Source: G965267185 sp965267185
GTDB lineage: Bacteria > Pseudomonadota > Alphaproteobacteria > UBA6615
NCBI GenBank assembly: GCA_965267185.1
Contig: OZ253937.1
Location: 1,364,001 to 1,428,000 of the forward strand
DNA length: 64,000 bases
Direction of reading: 5' to 3'
The position numbers were made by a program, and so were the translations under genes. The notes under the pieces are model-generated. The model searched no databases. It had not been told where the DNA came from and saw only the letters and a list, made by a program, of their open reading frames with translations. Positions 49,349-57,868 of the stretch are shown here, one piece after another (positions within the stretch are counted from its first letter, which is position 1; every line of letters starts with the position of its first letter).

Positions 49349-50566
49349 TCAGCTCACCGACCACTGGCCAGGCGTGCTCCAGCCCCGCCAACGAGTGGGA
49401 TGCTCGGCGACGTACGCCCGCAGGACGTCGGCGTAGTCACGCGCCAGCGCTTCGGCGCTGAACGCGCCCTGGCCGCCGTCTGCGTTGAGCGGCGGTTTGA
49501 CCCACACGTCAAATTCTCCGCCATTTCCCGGCACGACATAGACAGGCAGTAGAGGCGCCCCCGCGAGCACGGCCAATGTTGGCGCTCCCAGCGCCAAGTT
49601 CAGCGTGCCACCGTAAAACGGCTGCTGTAAGGGTCGACTACCGCCGTGGATGCCGGCGACCCGAACGACCAGATTCTGCCTTAGCATCTCGACAAGTTCA
49701 TAGACGGCTTGTGCTTCCTCACCGTCGACCAGCGACACATGGTCCTTCATGTACCGGTCTTCGATCCGGGTCCGTAGGGGGTTCAAAAAGCGCCGGCCGA
49801 AGCGTGTTCCGGAATAGGGATGGATCGCGCTACGCAAATACACAACCTCATGACCAGCATCGTGAAAGGCCCGCTTCTCCGCCAACTCGCCGCGGGTGAC
49901 CGGAACGGACCAGAGAACGGCCCCCCGCCCCTTTGCAACGGCGGCATCGATGTATTCGAGCCCATGGAGACTTATCCGCGGCCGCCACCCGCCGGGTAAC
50001 CGATGGCGAAACGTATAGATGATTTCCTGATAGATATCGGCGAGCGAACGGCGCTCAAACTCCCCGGGTTTCATTGCGAGCCCCAGGTTAGAGATCGCAT
50101 GGCACAGCGGCGCGGCGCGCGAGCCACGCAAGCCGATATGCAGAGCGGCGACGAACCGACAGGCCAGCGGCCACATCCGCATGGGCAAAAGTGCCGCCGC
50201 TACGAACAGAAGGGCAAAAACGCCCGCGTTGAATATATCCGCGGAGTCGATCAGCGTGGTTGCTGGCAGCACCGACCGGTCGACCGGCTGCCGCGGCGGA
50301 GGAATGTCCGTTTTATTAAGCGCTCCGTCACGTAACCCTTCGATGTTCGCTGCCATGCGCGCGATCGTATTGGCGTCATCGAAGATGCGCTCGACCGGTA
50401 TGTTGACGCCAAATATTTCCTCAACCGACATGAGCAACCGCACCGCGCTTAGGGAATCGCCGCCAAGCATGAAGAAATCGTCATCGAGACCTATCGCATT
50501 GGTCTCAAGGGTGACTTCCCACAATGAAGTGAGCGCAATTTCCGTCGGTGACGCCACGGTGATCAC
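49349..50566 (-). CDS. acyl carrier domain fused to an LpxL-like acyltransferase
   Basis: Of 405 residues, about 1-75 form a carrier domain with an intact attachment serine in FFMLGGDSLSAVRLLM. About 105-400 resemble LpxL/HtrB-type lysophospholipid or lipid-A acyltransferases, with a membrane-like segment near residues 112-135 and a late VAGIHGGSRPLQQPFYGG block. At the expected H-x4-E/D catalytic position the protein reads SVPVTRGELAEKR, with proline where histidine is usual. It is transcribed first, and the adenylating enzyme follows after one base. Together they look like an acyl or aminoacyl transfer pair modifying a lipid. Confidence 0.82.
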   Translation of the reverse strand: MITVASPTEIALTSLWEVTLETNAIGLDDDFFMLGGDSLSAVRLLMSVEEIFGVNIPVERIFDDANTIARMAANIEGLRDGALNKTDIPPPRQPVDRSVLPATTLIDSADIFNAGVFALLFVAAALLPMRMWPLACRFVAALHIGLRGSRAAPLCHAISNLGLAMKPGEFERRSLADIYQEIIYTFRHRLPGGWRPRISLHGLEYIDAAVAKGRGAVLWSVPVTRGELAEKRAFHDAGHEVVYLRSAIHPYSGTRFGRRFLNPLRTRIEDRYMKDHVSLVDGEEAQAVYELVEMLRQNLVVRVAGIHGGSRPLQQPFYGGTLNLALGAPTLAVLAGAPLLPVYVVPGNGGEFDVWVKPPLNADGGQGAFSAEALARDYADVLRAYVAEHPTRWRGWSTPGQWSVS

Positions 50567-50935
50567 TCCATGGATTCTTATTATTCGGCACGTTGCGGCG
50601 CCGTCATGGGTCGCGCGCAGAATGGCGCAAGAATGATGCTAAATTGCTAATTGGCTGGTTTCGTGATTTTAATATTTTACTTTAAGAGTGGTGTAAATAT
50701 TGCTGAACCACAAACACTTACACCATAGACACTTTGGAATGCCGACGCTGAGGTGCCGATTGCGCCGGTAACCGGTTGGCACCGCGCCTATATCGGCGCG
50801 TTTGCCACTCCTGCCGCCCCAGCGAAATAGCATTTCGTGCCCTTTCAAAGGCTCGCGAGCGAACACAAGAATACGGAGTCGCTGGCGCCATACTGCGCTA
50901 TGGTTGAGAAATTTTACGAAATGGGAGGGGATGCA
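50567..50935. promoter_or_regulatory. 369-bp divergent intergenic region with an inverted repeat
   Basis: This region lies between the acyltransferase gene and the TAXI binding protein gene. Around 50641-50700 it is AT-rich, probably the acyltransferase promoter. GGTGTAA at 50690-50696 and TTACACC at 50718-50724 form a 7-bp inverted repeat with a 21-bp spacer, a possible operator. The open frame from 50837 is not credible before 50936. I see nothing else in the stretch. Confidence 0.4.
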
Positions 50936-51901
50936 ATGAAACTGTTTCGCGCATTTACGATCGCCGTCACAGCGACGACGATTGCCGGTACAGCCTACGC
51001 ACAGACAGCCGGCGTCGGCACCGGTCCGGCGACTTCGCTAACCGGGCGGCTGGGGACAAGCGTCGCGAAGGTGATGGTCGAGCAGGCCAGCATCAACATG
51101 TTGGCGCAGCCCTATGACGGCAATCAGCAACATCTCGGCCTCACGAACTCGGGGGACCTTGCGTTCAGCCTGAACAATATTCAGGAAATCCGGGCCGCGG
51201 TGAACGGCACCGAGCAGTTCGACGGCAAGGGCTTCCCGAACATGCGCATTGCCGCGCGTCTGATTTCCATCCCGGTCGGTTTGTTCGTTCGTTCGGATTC
51301 GGGGATCAACAAAATCTCAGACCTCACTGGTAAAAAAGTGCCCGTTGGTTACGGCAGCCAAGCCACCGTGCGAAACGTCATTACCGCCCTGTTGGGTGCC
51401 GGTGGGCTGTCGCAGGGCGACATTGCAGGTATCGAGGTTCCCAATACCGGCGGTGGGGCGGCGGCGTTCCGCGAGGGCCGCGTCGACGTCATGATGTCGT
51501 CGGTCGGCGGACGGCGCCTCATTCAAGCCAACGAAGCTGTTGGCGGCATCAAACTGTTGGAAATCCCCAACGACCCGGCTGCCGAAGCCGCTCTGCAAAA
51601 GGCGTTTCCGGGGGCCTACATTATCACGACCAAACCGCGCAAAGGCCTGCCCGGCGTCGACGCGCCGATGCGCACCATGGCTTATGACTTCCTTATCAAC
51701 GCAAGCACCGAGACGGATGACGACCTGGTCTACAATCTCGTAAAGACGCTCGCCGAGAACAAGGAAGCGCTCATCGCAACGGGCGTGCCGCAATTCCGGT
51801 CCTTCAGCAAGGACACAATGGCGCGGCAATATGACGACGTGGAGTACCATCCCGGCGCCATTCGCTATTATAAGGAAATCGGCGTTTGGACCGGTAGCTA
51901 A
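50936..51901 (+). CDS. TAXI-family TRAP transporter solute-binding protein
   Basis: The start at 50936 follows GGGAGGGG and opens with a signal peptide (MKLFRAFTIAVTATTIAGTAYAQ). At 321 residues it matches the TAXI (TRAP-associated extracytoplasmic immunogenic) protein family, with KVPVGYGSQATVRNV and VPNTGGGAAAFREGRVDVMM segments. It binds an anionic substrate in the periplasm and feeds the fused permease encoded 38 bp downstream. Ligands for TAXI systems include glutamate and other dicarboxylates, but the specificity is open. Confidence 0.9.
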   Translation: MKLFRAFTIAVTATTIAGTAYAQTAGVGTGPATSLTGRLGTSVAKVMVEQASINMLAQPYDGNQQHLGLTNSGDLAFSLNNIQEIRAAVNGTEQFDGKGFPNMRIAARLISIPVGLFVRSDSGINKISDLTGKKVPVGYGSQATVRNVITALLGAGGLSQGDIAGIEVPNTGGGAAAFREGRVDVMMSSVGGRRLIQANEAVGGIKLLEIPNDPAAEAALQKAFPGAYIITTKPRKGLPGVDAPMRTMAYDFLINASTETDDDLVYNLVKTLAENKEALIATGVPQFRSFSKDTMARQYDDVEYHPGAIRYYKEIGVWTGS

Positions 51902-51939
51902 CAGCGGCTAGGTCCACACCTTGGACCAGTGCTCGCGCG

Positions 51940-53982
51940 ATGACTGACTCTCATAAGCGCGAAAGCGACCAATCGTTGTCTGGTGAAGCGGGGCCATCCG
52001 CTCCGCCTCCGGACGCCAGCGGCATGCGCTCGAGCGGTGCCGGGAGTCCGGAGCCGGTGGTCAACGGCGTCCGTTTGGCCGGTATTCTCTTTGTTATCCT
52101 GTCGATCTTCTGGACTTTCCAAGTCCACGAGGAACTGCGGATACATTTCGGCATCCTGCAAAACTTGAAACCGTTGCGTGAGCAGTTTCTCGCGCTGATG
52201 CTGACGCTCATACTGCCGATGGTCTACCTGTACGTGCCCGCCGGTAAAGGGCGGCAACGGACGGGGCCGGTGCCCTGGTACGATTGGGGGCTGGCCGCGA
52301 TTGGCTTAGCTGCCGGCGCCTATCTCACCATCAACTTCAAGCCGATGCAGGCGGAGCTAACTTTCGCCACCACCGAAGCGATTATCGTCGGCTTGATCAT
52401 CCTGCCCCTGTGTTTGGAAGGGCTGCGGCGCACGACCGGCTCGGTGCTGCTGGCGATCGTTCTCCTGTTCGTGGCGATTGGCCTGCTGGGCCACCACATC
52501 CCGCCGCCGCTGCAGACGCTCAAAACCAGCTTTCACCGCTTCGTGCCCTACCAACTACTGGACACGAGCGCGCTGGTGGGACTGCCGCTTCGGGTCGTCA
52601 CCTCGATTGTCGTCTCGTTCCTGTTGATGGGGGCGTTGCTGCAGCGCTCCGGCGGCGGGCAGTTTTTCACCGACATATCCATGTCGCTGATGGGCCGCTA
52701 TCGCGGCGGGGCGGCCAAGATTTCGATCATCGCGTCCAGCCTCTTCGGGTCGATATCCGGCAGCGCCGTCTCAAATGTCGTCTCCACCGGGGTCGTCACC
52801 ATACCGATGATGCGAAAGTCCGGTTACAAGGCCCACACCGCCGGAGCGATCGAGGCGGTGGCTTCGTCGGGCGGGCAGTTGATGCCGCCGGTGATGGGCG
52901 CAGCGGCCTTCCTGATGGCCGACATTTTGGAAGTGCCCTACTCCAACATCGTTATCGCGGCCCTGCTGCCGTCGGCGCTCTACTATTTCGCGTTGCTGAT
53001 CCAAGTGGACCTGGAAGCCGCCAAGGCGGGCATTCCGCGCGTGGAGGAATCGCTTATCGAGCCCGTAGGCCGTGTCTTTCGCCAGGGCTGGTATTTTCTC
53101 CTGCCGTTTGTCGTTCTTATCTACACGCTGTTCTGGCGCAACTTCGAGCCGGAGAAATCGGCGCTCTTCGCGTGCGCGACATTGATCATCGTCGGTACCG
53201 TCTTCAGCTACAAGGGACGGCGGCTCGGCGCCAAGGACGTTCCCGGCGCGGCGGGAGATACGGGCATTTTGATGCTCGACATCACCATGATCGCCGCGGG
53301 CGTCGGTATCGTGATCGGGGTATTGCTGCAGTCGGGGTTCGGGCAAGCATTGACGCTGTTCCTGGTGTCGCTGGGCCGCGACAACGTAATCGCCCTGCTG
53401 CTGCTCGCGGCATTCACCAGCATTATCCTGGGCATGGGCATGCCCACTATCGCCGTCTATTTGCTGCTGGCGAGCCTCGTTGCGCCGGCGATGATCGCCG
53501 TCGGCATCGACCCGATGGCCGCCCATCTCTACGTGCTTTATTTCGGTATGATGTCGTTCATAACGCCGCCCGTTGCCATCGCGGCCTTCGTCGCCGCAAC
53601 TGTTGCCAAGGCCAATAACATGCGGGTCGCGTTCTCATCCGTGCGATTGGCGTGGTCGGCGTTCCTGGTACCATTCCTCTTTGTCGCCTCACCCACCTTG
53701 CTGCTCGATGGTCCGCTCGGCGTCGTGATCATCGCCGTACTGACGGCGATGGCCGGCGTCGCCTTCGCGTCCTTCGGCATAATGGGATATCTGCTGGGGC
53801 CGCTTAACATGTTCTGGCGGCTCGCCGCCGGTACCGGCGGCGTATTGCTGCTTATCCCCTCCGCCGCTTTCGATCAGGGGTACGTAACCGATATTGCGGG
53901 TGCTGCCCTGTGCGCTGTTTTTCTGCTGTTCGAGCTGCGCCGCCACTATCAGGCTCAACGGGCCGATCAGCCAGCACAGTAG
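51940..53982 (+). CDS. TRAP transporter fused permease (4TM/12TM)
   Basis: At 680 residues this is a DctQ-DctM fusion of the TAXI subtype. The first 50 residues are cytoplasmic and charged. They are followed by about sixteen membrane segments, including the motifs SLFGSISGSAVSNVVSTGVV and GMGMPTIAVYLLLASLVAPA, the latter shared with DctM proteins. It uses an ion gradient to import the substrate of the TAXI protein. It pairs with the preceding binding protein and is followed by the TauD-like gene, perhaps in the same transcript. Confidence 0.92.
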   Translation: MTDSHKRESDQSLSGEAGPSAPPPDASGMRSSGAGSPEPVVNGVRLAGILFVILSIFWTFQVHEELRIHFGILQNLKPLREQFLALMLTLILPMVYLYVPAGKGRQRTGPVPWYDWGLAAIGLAAGAYLTINFKPMQAELTFATTEAIIVGLIILPLCLEGLRRTTGSVLLAIVLLFVAIGLLGHHIPPPLQTLKTSFHRFVPYQLLDTSALVGLPLRVVTSIVVSFLLMGALLQRSGGGQFFTDISMSLMGRYRGGAAKISIIASSLFGSISGSAVSNVVSTGVVTIPMMRKSGYKAHTAGAIEAVASSGGQLMPPVMGAAAFLMADILEVPYSNIVIAALLPSALYYFALLIQVDLEAAKAGIPRVEESLIEPVGRVFRQGWYFLLPFVVLIYTLFWRNFEPEKSALFACATLIIVGTVFSYKGRRLGAKDVPGAAGDTGILMLDITMIAAGVGIVIGVLLQSGFGQALTLFLVSLGRDNVIALLLLAAFTSIILGMGMPTIAVYLLLASLVAPAMIAVGIDPMAAHLYVLYFGMMSFITPPVAIAAFVAATVAKANNMRVAFSSVRLAWSAFLVPFLFVASPTLLLDGPLGVVIIAVLTAMAGVAFASFGIMGYLLGPLNMFWRLAAGTGGVLLLIPSAAFDQGYVTDIAGAALCAVFLLFELRRHYQAQRADQPAQ

Positions 53983-54105
53983 CCGCCGGTCGGCGCAACC
54001 GGTCTGGCAAAAGCCGGTGCTTTGTCCGTTTGGACTCACACCAGCGGGCCCGCTAATGTGACCACAAGCCTGAAGGTCCAGTCAGAGATCGTTTGCGAGG
54101 AAGCC

Positions 54106-54963
54106 GTGCCGTACTCTTCAATATCCGTAACAGAAATGTCGCCCGCCTGTGGCGCAATCATCGACGATGTCGACCTGTCTGGTGAGCTCACCAATCAACA
54201 GTTCGACGAGATTCACACCGCTCTGCTCGACCGCACGGTGATTGTCTTTCGCGGCCAGGAGATTTCGGAAGCGCAGCATGTCGCCTTCACCCGGCGGTTC
54301 GGCGACCTTCAGTCGGCCGCCGTTTCGGGGTTTGAGAAAAACGTAGAGCATCCGGAGATCGATGTCCTGGAATATGACGCCGATAATCCACCGCACGTCA
54401 CCCGCGACTTGTGGCACACCGACTTCGCTGGGATGGAAATCCCGTCCATGGGTACGTCGCTCTACGCCCGCGATATCCCGCCCGAAGGCGGCGACACTAT
54501 CTGGGTCAATTCCATCGCCGCCTACGAGGCGCTATCGGACCGGATGAAAGCGCATGTCGACGGGTTGTTTGCCTATAACGACCGCTTCCAGGCCTATGAC
54601 GAACATGTTCGCCCGGAACTGTGGGACAAGGATTACCAGGCCCATTTGCAGGAGCGGAAGGCGACCTACCGGCCGGCGCTCCATCCGGTCGTGCGCACCC
54701 ACCCGGTGACCGGCAAGCGCGGCCTGTTCGTCAACGAGTCCATGACCAGCCTCATCGAGGACATGGACCGGCGCGAGAGCGACGCGCTGTTGCGCTACCT
54801 GTTCGACCATTTGAAAACGCCGGAATTCCAGTATCGCCATAAATGGCGCACCGGCGATTTGGCGGTCTGGGACAACCGGCTCAGCTTGCACTACGCGCTG
54901 TTCGACTACACCGAGCACCGGTTGATGCATCGCGTGGTCATCGCCGGCGAAAAGCCGGTCTAA
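54106..54963 (+). CDS. TauD/TfdA-family Fe(II)/2-oxoglutarate dioxygenase
   Basis: I start it at GTG 54106 (VPYSSISVTEM), giving 285 residues, with GAGGAA just upstream. The open frame begins at GTG 54022, which is also possible. The Fe(II) facial triad is visible: His and Asp in LWHTDF near residue 105, and His in LMHRVVIAGE near the C terminus. The N-terminal PACGAIIDDVDLSGEL block is typical. Members hydroxylate taurine, 2,4-D or similar compounds, releasing the leaving group. The substrate here may be that of the TAXI transporter upstream. It is followed 42 bp later by a methyltransferase gene. Confidence 0.88.
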   Translation: MPYSSISVTEMSPACGAIIDDVDLSGELTNQQFDEIHTALLDRTVIVFRGQEISEAQHVAFTRRFGDLQSAAVSGFEKNVEHPEIDVLEYDADNPPHVTRDLWHTDFAGMEIPSMGTSLYARDIPPEGGDTIWVNSIAAYEALSDRMKAHVDGLFAYNDRFQAYDEHVRPELWDKDYQAHLQERKATYRPALHPVVRTHPVTGKRGLFVNESMTSLIEDMDRRESDALLRYLFDHLKTPEFQYRHKWRTGDLAVWDNRLSLHYALFDYTEHRLMHRVVIAGEKPV

Positions 54964-55005
54964 GCGCACAGCTTCCGGAATGCCACGAGATCCAGCCGGG
55001 CCCTA

Positions 55006-56262
55006 ATGGCCGATACACCCGTCCAAGCGCAATACGAGGCATACCCCTACCCCGCCCGGGATCCGCGCGACGAGACCAAACGCCTGCGCCTGGTGACGCC
55101 AAGCCAACTCTTTCAGCTCAACCATTTCGTGTTCGGCGGCCGGCGGGATTTCACAAAACCGCTGAGGGTGCTGGTCGCCGGCGGCGGCACCGGCGACGCC
55201 GCGATCATGCTGGGTCAGCAGATGAGCGATGCCGGCGTCGATGGCGCGGTCGTCCATCTCGATCTTAGTGCAGCGAGCCAAGACATCGCCCGCGAGCGCG
55301 CTCGGGTTCGTGGCCTTGCCAATATCGAATTCGTGCAAGGCTCGCTGCTCGATGTTGCCGACCTTGACCTCGGCACGTTCGACTACATCGATTGCTGCGG
55401 TGTTCTCCACCATCTCGAAGACCCGCCGGCGGGCTTGGCGGCGCTCCTCTCCGTGCTCGCGCCCGATGGCGGCCTCGGCCTCATGGTGTATGGCGAATTG
55501 GGCCGGACCGGCGTATACCACGCGCAAGACATGCTGCGAATTTTAGCGCCGCTTGAAGAAGACGCACCCCGCCGGGTCGCGACGGCCAAGCGTCTTCTGC
55601 AGGGGCTACCACCCACCAACTGGTTCATGCGCAACGGACAACTGGCCGATCATGAAATCGGCGGCGATGCCGGGGTCTTCGATCTGCTGCTGCATTCGCA
55701 AGACCGAGCTTACCGCGTGCCGGAACTAATCGACATGGCAAGCGCGGCCGGTATTCGCATCACCGGTTTGCTGCCGCTGGCGGACTACGACCCGGCGCAT
55801 TTTGTGAAATCGCCGCTTCTACTGAAAAATCTCGAAGGCATGGACTGGCTGGAACGCGCAGTGTTTGCGGAATTATTGGCCGGCAACATCAAGAAGCATG
55901 TTTTCTACGCCGTGCGCGCCGAAAATCCGGTCGAACCCCCGACACCGGACGACCCGGAGACGGTTCCGGTTTTGCTCGACACAACGCCGGAAGAAGCGGC
56001 CAAGGCGACGCCTGCCGGCGGTACGATCAAACGGTCGCGGAACGGCTTGCAATTATCCTATCCGGTGCCCCGTTTGGCGCGCGCTATCGTCGAACGTTGC
56101 GACGGCGAAAGAACCCTATCGGAGATATATGAGAGCATCCGCCGTATCCGCAGCGATCTCGATTGGGACAATTTCAAACAGCAGTTCAATGAGTTTTTCG
56201 CCACCATGCATGCGATCAACCGTTTGGTTTTGCGGCTGCCGCCAAACCAAGACGATCGCTAG
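55006..56262 (+). CDS. class I SAM-dependent methyltransferase with PqqD-like C-terminal domain
   Basis: The 418-residue protein has a Rossmann methyltransferase core: VLVAGGGTGDAAIML near residue 60, VHLDLSAAS near 83, and FDYIDCCGVLHHLEDP near 125. Residues about 340-410 (PVPRLARAIVERCDGERTLSE, then FFATMHAINRLVLR) resemble PqqD/RRE domains, with the DGERTLSEI turn. This N-terminal family is widespread in alphaproteobacteria with unknown substrates. The PqqD-like tail suggests binding of a peptide or protein partner. A 12-bp-stem terminator follows its stop. Confidence 0.82.
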   Translation: MADTPVQAQYEAYPYPARDPRDETKRLRLVTPSQLFQLNHFVFGGRRDFTKPLRVLVAGGGTGDAAIMLGQQMSDAGVDGAVVHLDLSAASQDIARERARVRGLANIEFVQGSLLDVADLDLGTFDYIDCCGVLHHLEDPPAGLAALLSVLAPDGGLGLMVYGELGRTGVYHAQDMLRILAPLEEDAPRRVATAKRLLQGLPPTNWFMRNGQLADHEIGGDAGVFDLLLHSQDRAYRVPELIDMASAAGIRITGLLPLADYDPAHFVKSPLLLKNLEGMDWLERAVFAELLAGNIKKHVFYAVRAENPVEPPTPDDPETVPVLLDTTPEEAAKATPAGGTIKRSRNGLQLSYPVPRLARAIVERCDGERTLSEIYESIRRIRSDLDWDNFKQQFNEFFATMHAINRLVLRLPPNQDDR

Positions 56263-56266
56263 TGAA

Positions 56267-56294
56267 CGGCCCGCCGGGAGCACCCGGCGGGCCG
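56267..56294. terminator. bidirectional terminator between methyltransferase and isocitrate lyase
   Basis: CGGCCCGCCGGG-AGCA-CCCGGCGGGCCG is a perfect 12-bp stem between two convergent genes. No T-tract is evident on either side, so it acts perhaps as a strong hairpin for both. Confidence 0.7.
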
Positions 56295-56318
56295 ATTACG
56301 ATCCAGCCGGTGCAACCG

Positions 56319-57653
56319 CTAGAACTGCGCCGCCTCGGTCGAACCCGACATCGCAGTTGTCGACGCGTTGCCGCCGGTAATCGCGTTCGAAACGGCATCG
56401 AAGTAAGAGGTGCCGACCTCGCGCTGATGGCGGGTCGCCGAATACCCCTCGCCTTCCGATGCAAACTCGGCCTGTTGCAAACGCGAATAGGCGGCCATGC
56501 CATCGTCGGCATAGGCGCGGGCAAGTTCGAAGGTCGCGTGGTTGAGGCTATGGAAGCCGGCCAACGTCACGAACTGAAATTTGTAGCCCATCGCCGCGAT
56601 CTCCCGCTGAAACGCCGCCATTTCGGCTTCGCCGAGATGTTTCGCCCAATTGAACGAAGGCGAGCAGTTGTAGGCCAGCATCTGCTCGGGATACGCGGCC
56701 CGTATGGCTTCAGCGAATGTCCGCGCCTCTTCGAGATTAGGCGTCGAGGTCTCGCACCACAGGAGATCGGCGTAAGGAGCATAGGCCAGACCGCGTGCGA
56801 TCGCGCTCTCGATACCGCCGGTCGTGCGGTAGAAGCCTTCCGCCGTGCGCTCACCGGTGAGGAACGGCCGATCGCGTTCGTCGATATCGCTGGTAATCAG
56901 ACGCGCAGAATCGGCATCGGTGCGGGCCATAACGATAGTTGGCACCCCCATCACGTCAGCGGCCAGGCGCGCCGCATTCAAGGTGCGGATGAAGGTCGCG
57001 GTCGGAACCAGAACCTTGCCGCCGAGATGACCGCATTTTTTTTCCGACGCCAGCTGGTCTTCGAAATGCACGCCGGCGGCACCGGCTTCGATCATTGCCT
57101 TCATCAGTTCGAACGCATTGAGCGGGCCACCGAAACCAGCTTCGGCATCGGCGATGATCGGTGCGAAGAAATCGAGCTCCGTCGTCTCGCCACCATCGAG
57201 CCGTTCCATCGTCTGCACCTGGTCGGCGCGCTGGAATGCCTGGTTGATGCGCTTGACCACGGCCGGCACGCTATCGACCGGGTACAGGCTCTGGTCAGGA
57301 TACATCTGGCCCGATGAATTGGCGTCGGCGGCAACCTGCCATCCCGAGAGGTAGATCGCTTTCAGGCCCGCGCGTACATGCTGGACCGCCTGGTTGCCGG
57401 TATAGGCGCCCAGCGTCGGCACAAAGGCCTGCTCGTGCAGCAAGCGCCACAGCCGCTCGGCGCCGTGCTCCGCCAGCGTGTAGCCGATCGGCAGCGAGCC
57501 CCGCAGCCGCGCCACGTCGGCGGGCGTGTAATCCCGGCGAATGTGAGCCCAACGGTCGGGCGCCCAGGCGGGTGCCGGCGCGAAAGCGCCAGCGTCGCTG
57601 CGCGCCGTCTCTGCGGTGTCGGGAGAGAATCTCGAGGGAATTTCATTTGGCAT
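56319..57653 (-). CDS. aceA: isocitrate lyase
   Basis: From ATG 57653 (MPNEIPSRF), with AAGGA upstream, this is a 444-residue isocitrate lyase. The catalytic KKCGH block is present in QLASEKKCGHLGGKV near residue 200, with VHFEDQ before it and TLAGFHSLNHA near the end. It splits isocitrate to glyoxylate and succinate, the first step of the glyoxylate shunt used on acetate, fatty acids and leucine. It is divergent from the ScfR-type regulator, with direct TGTAAAGTT repeats between them. Malate synthase is not in the window. Confidence 0.95.
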   Translation of the reverse strand: MPNEIPSRFSPDTAETARSDAGAFAPAPAWAPDRWAHIRRDYTPADVARLRGSLPIGYTLAEHGAERLWRLLHEQAFVPTLGAYTGNQAVQHVRAGLKAIYLSGWQVAADANSSGQMYPDQSLYPVDSVPAVVKRINQAFQRADQVQTMERLDGGETTELDFFAPIIADAEAGFGGPLNAFELMKAMIEAGAAGVHFEDQLASEKKCGHLGGKVLVPTATFIRTLNAARLAADVMGVPTIVMARTDADSARLITSDIDERDRPFLTGERTAEGFYRTTGGIESAIARGLAYAPYADLLWCETSTPNLEEARTFAEAIRAAYPEQMLAYNCSPSFNWAKHLGEAEMAAFQREIAAMGYKFQFVTLAGFHSLNHATFELARAYADDGMAAYSRLQQAEFASEGEGYSATRHQREVGTSYFDAVSNAITGGNASTTAMSGSTEAAQF

Positions 57654-57782
57654 TGTCAGGGTCCTTTCAAAGACAGTTTTGCTGCGATGCAACAGCAAAA
57701 TTTCGATGTCTGTGAAGAATTGACAAATACGGTCAAAAGAGCAATAAACTATTATAATCGCTTATGAAAAACAGTCAACGCA

Positions 57783-57849
57783 TGTAAAGTTGGGCGTTCC
57801 AATCAGTAAACCTTGTAAAGTTCTCCAAGACCTGACATTGCACTGCAAT
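57783..57849. promoter_or_regulatory. direct TGTAAAGTT repeats and ATTGCA palindrome at the aceA-scfR promoter
   Basis: Between the divergent aceA and regulator genes, TGTAAAGTT occurs at 57783-57791 and 57814-57822, 31 bp apart (about three helical turns). ATTGCA-C-TGCAAT (57837-57849) lies 19 bp before the regulator ATG. RamB/ScfR-type regulators bind short AT-rich boxes of this kind at glyoxylate-shunt promoters, so these are likely operators. Confidence 0.55.
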
Positions 57850-57868
57850 ATAGCCAAGTTGGTCCGAT

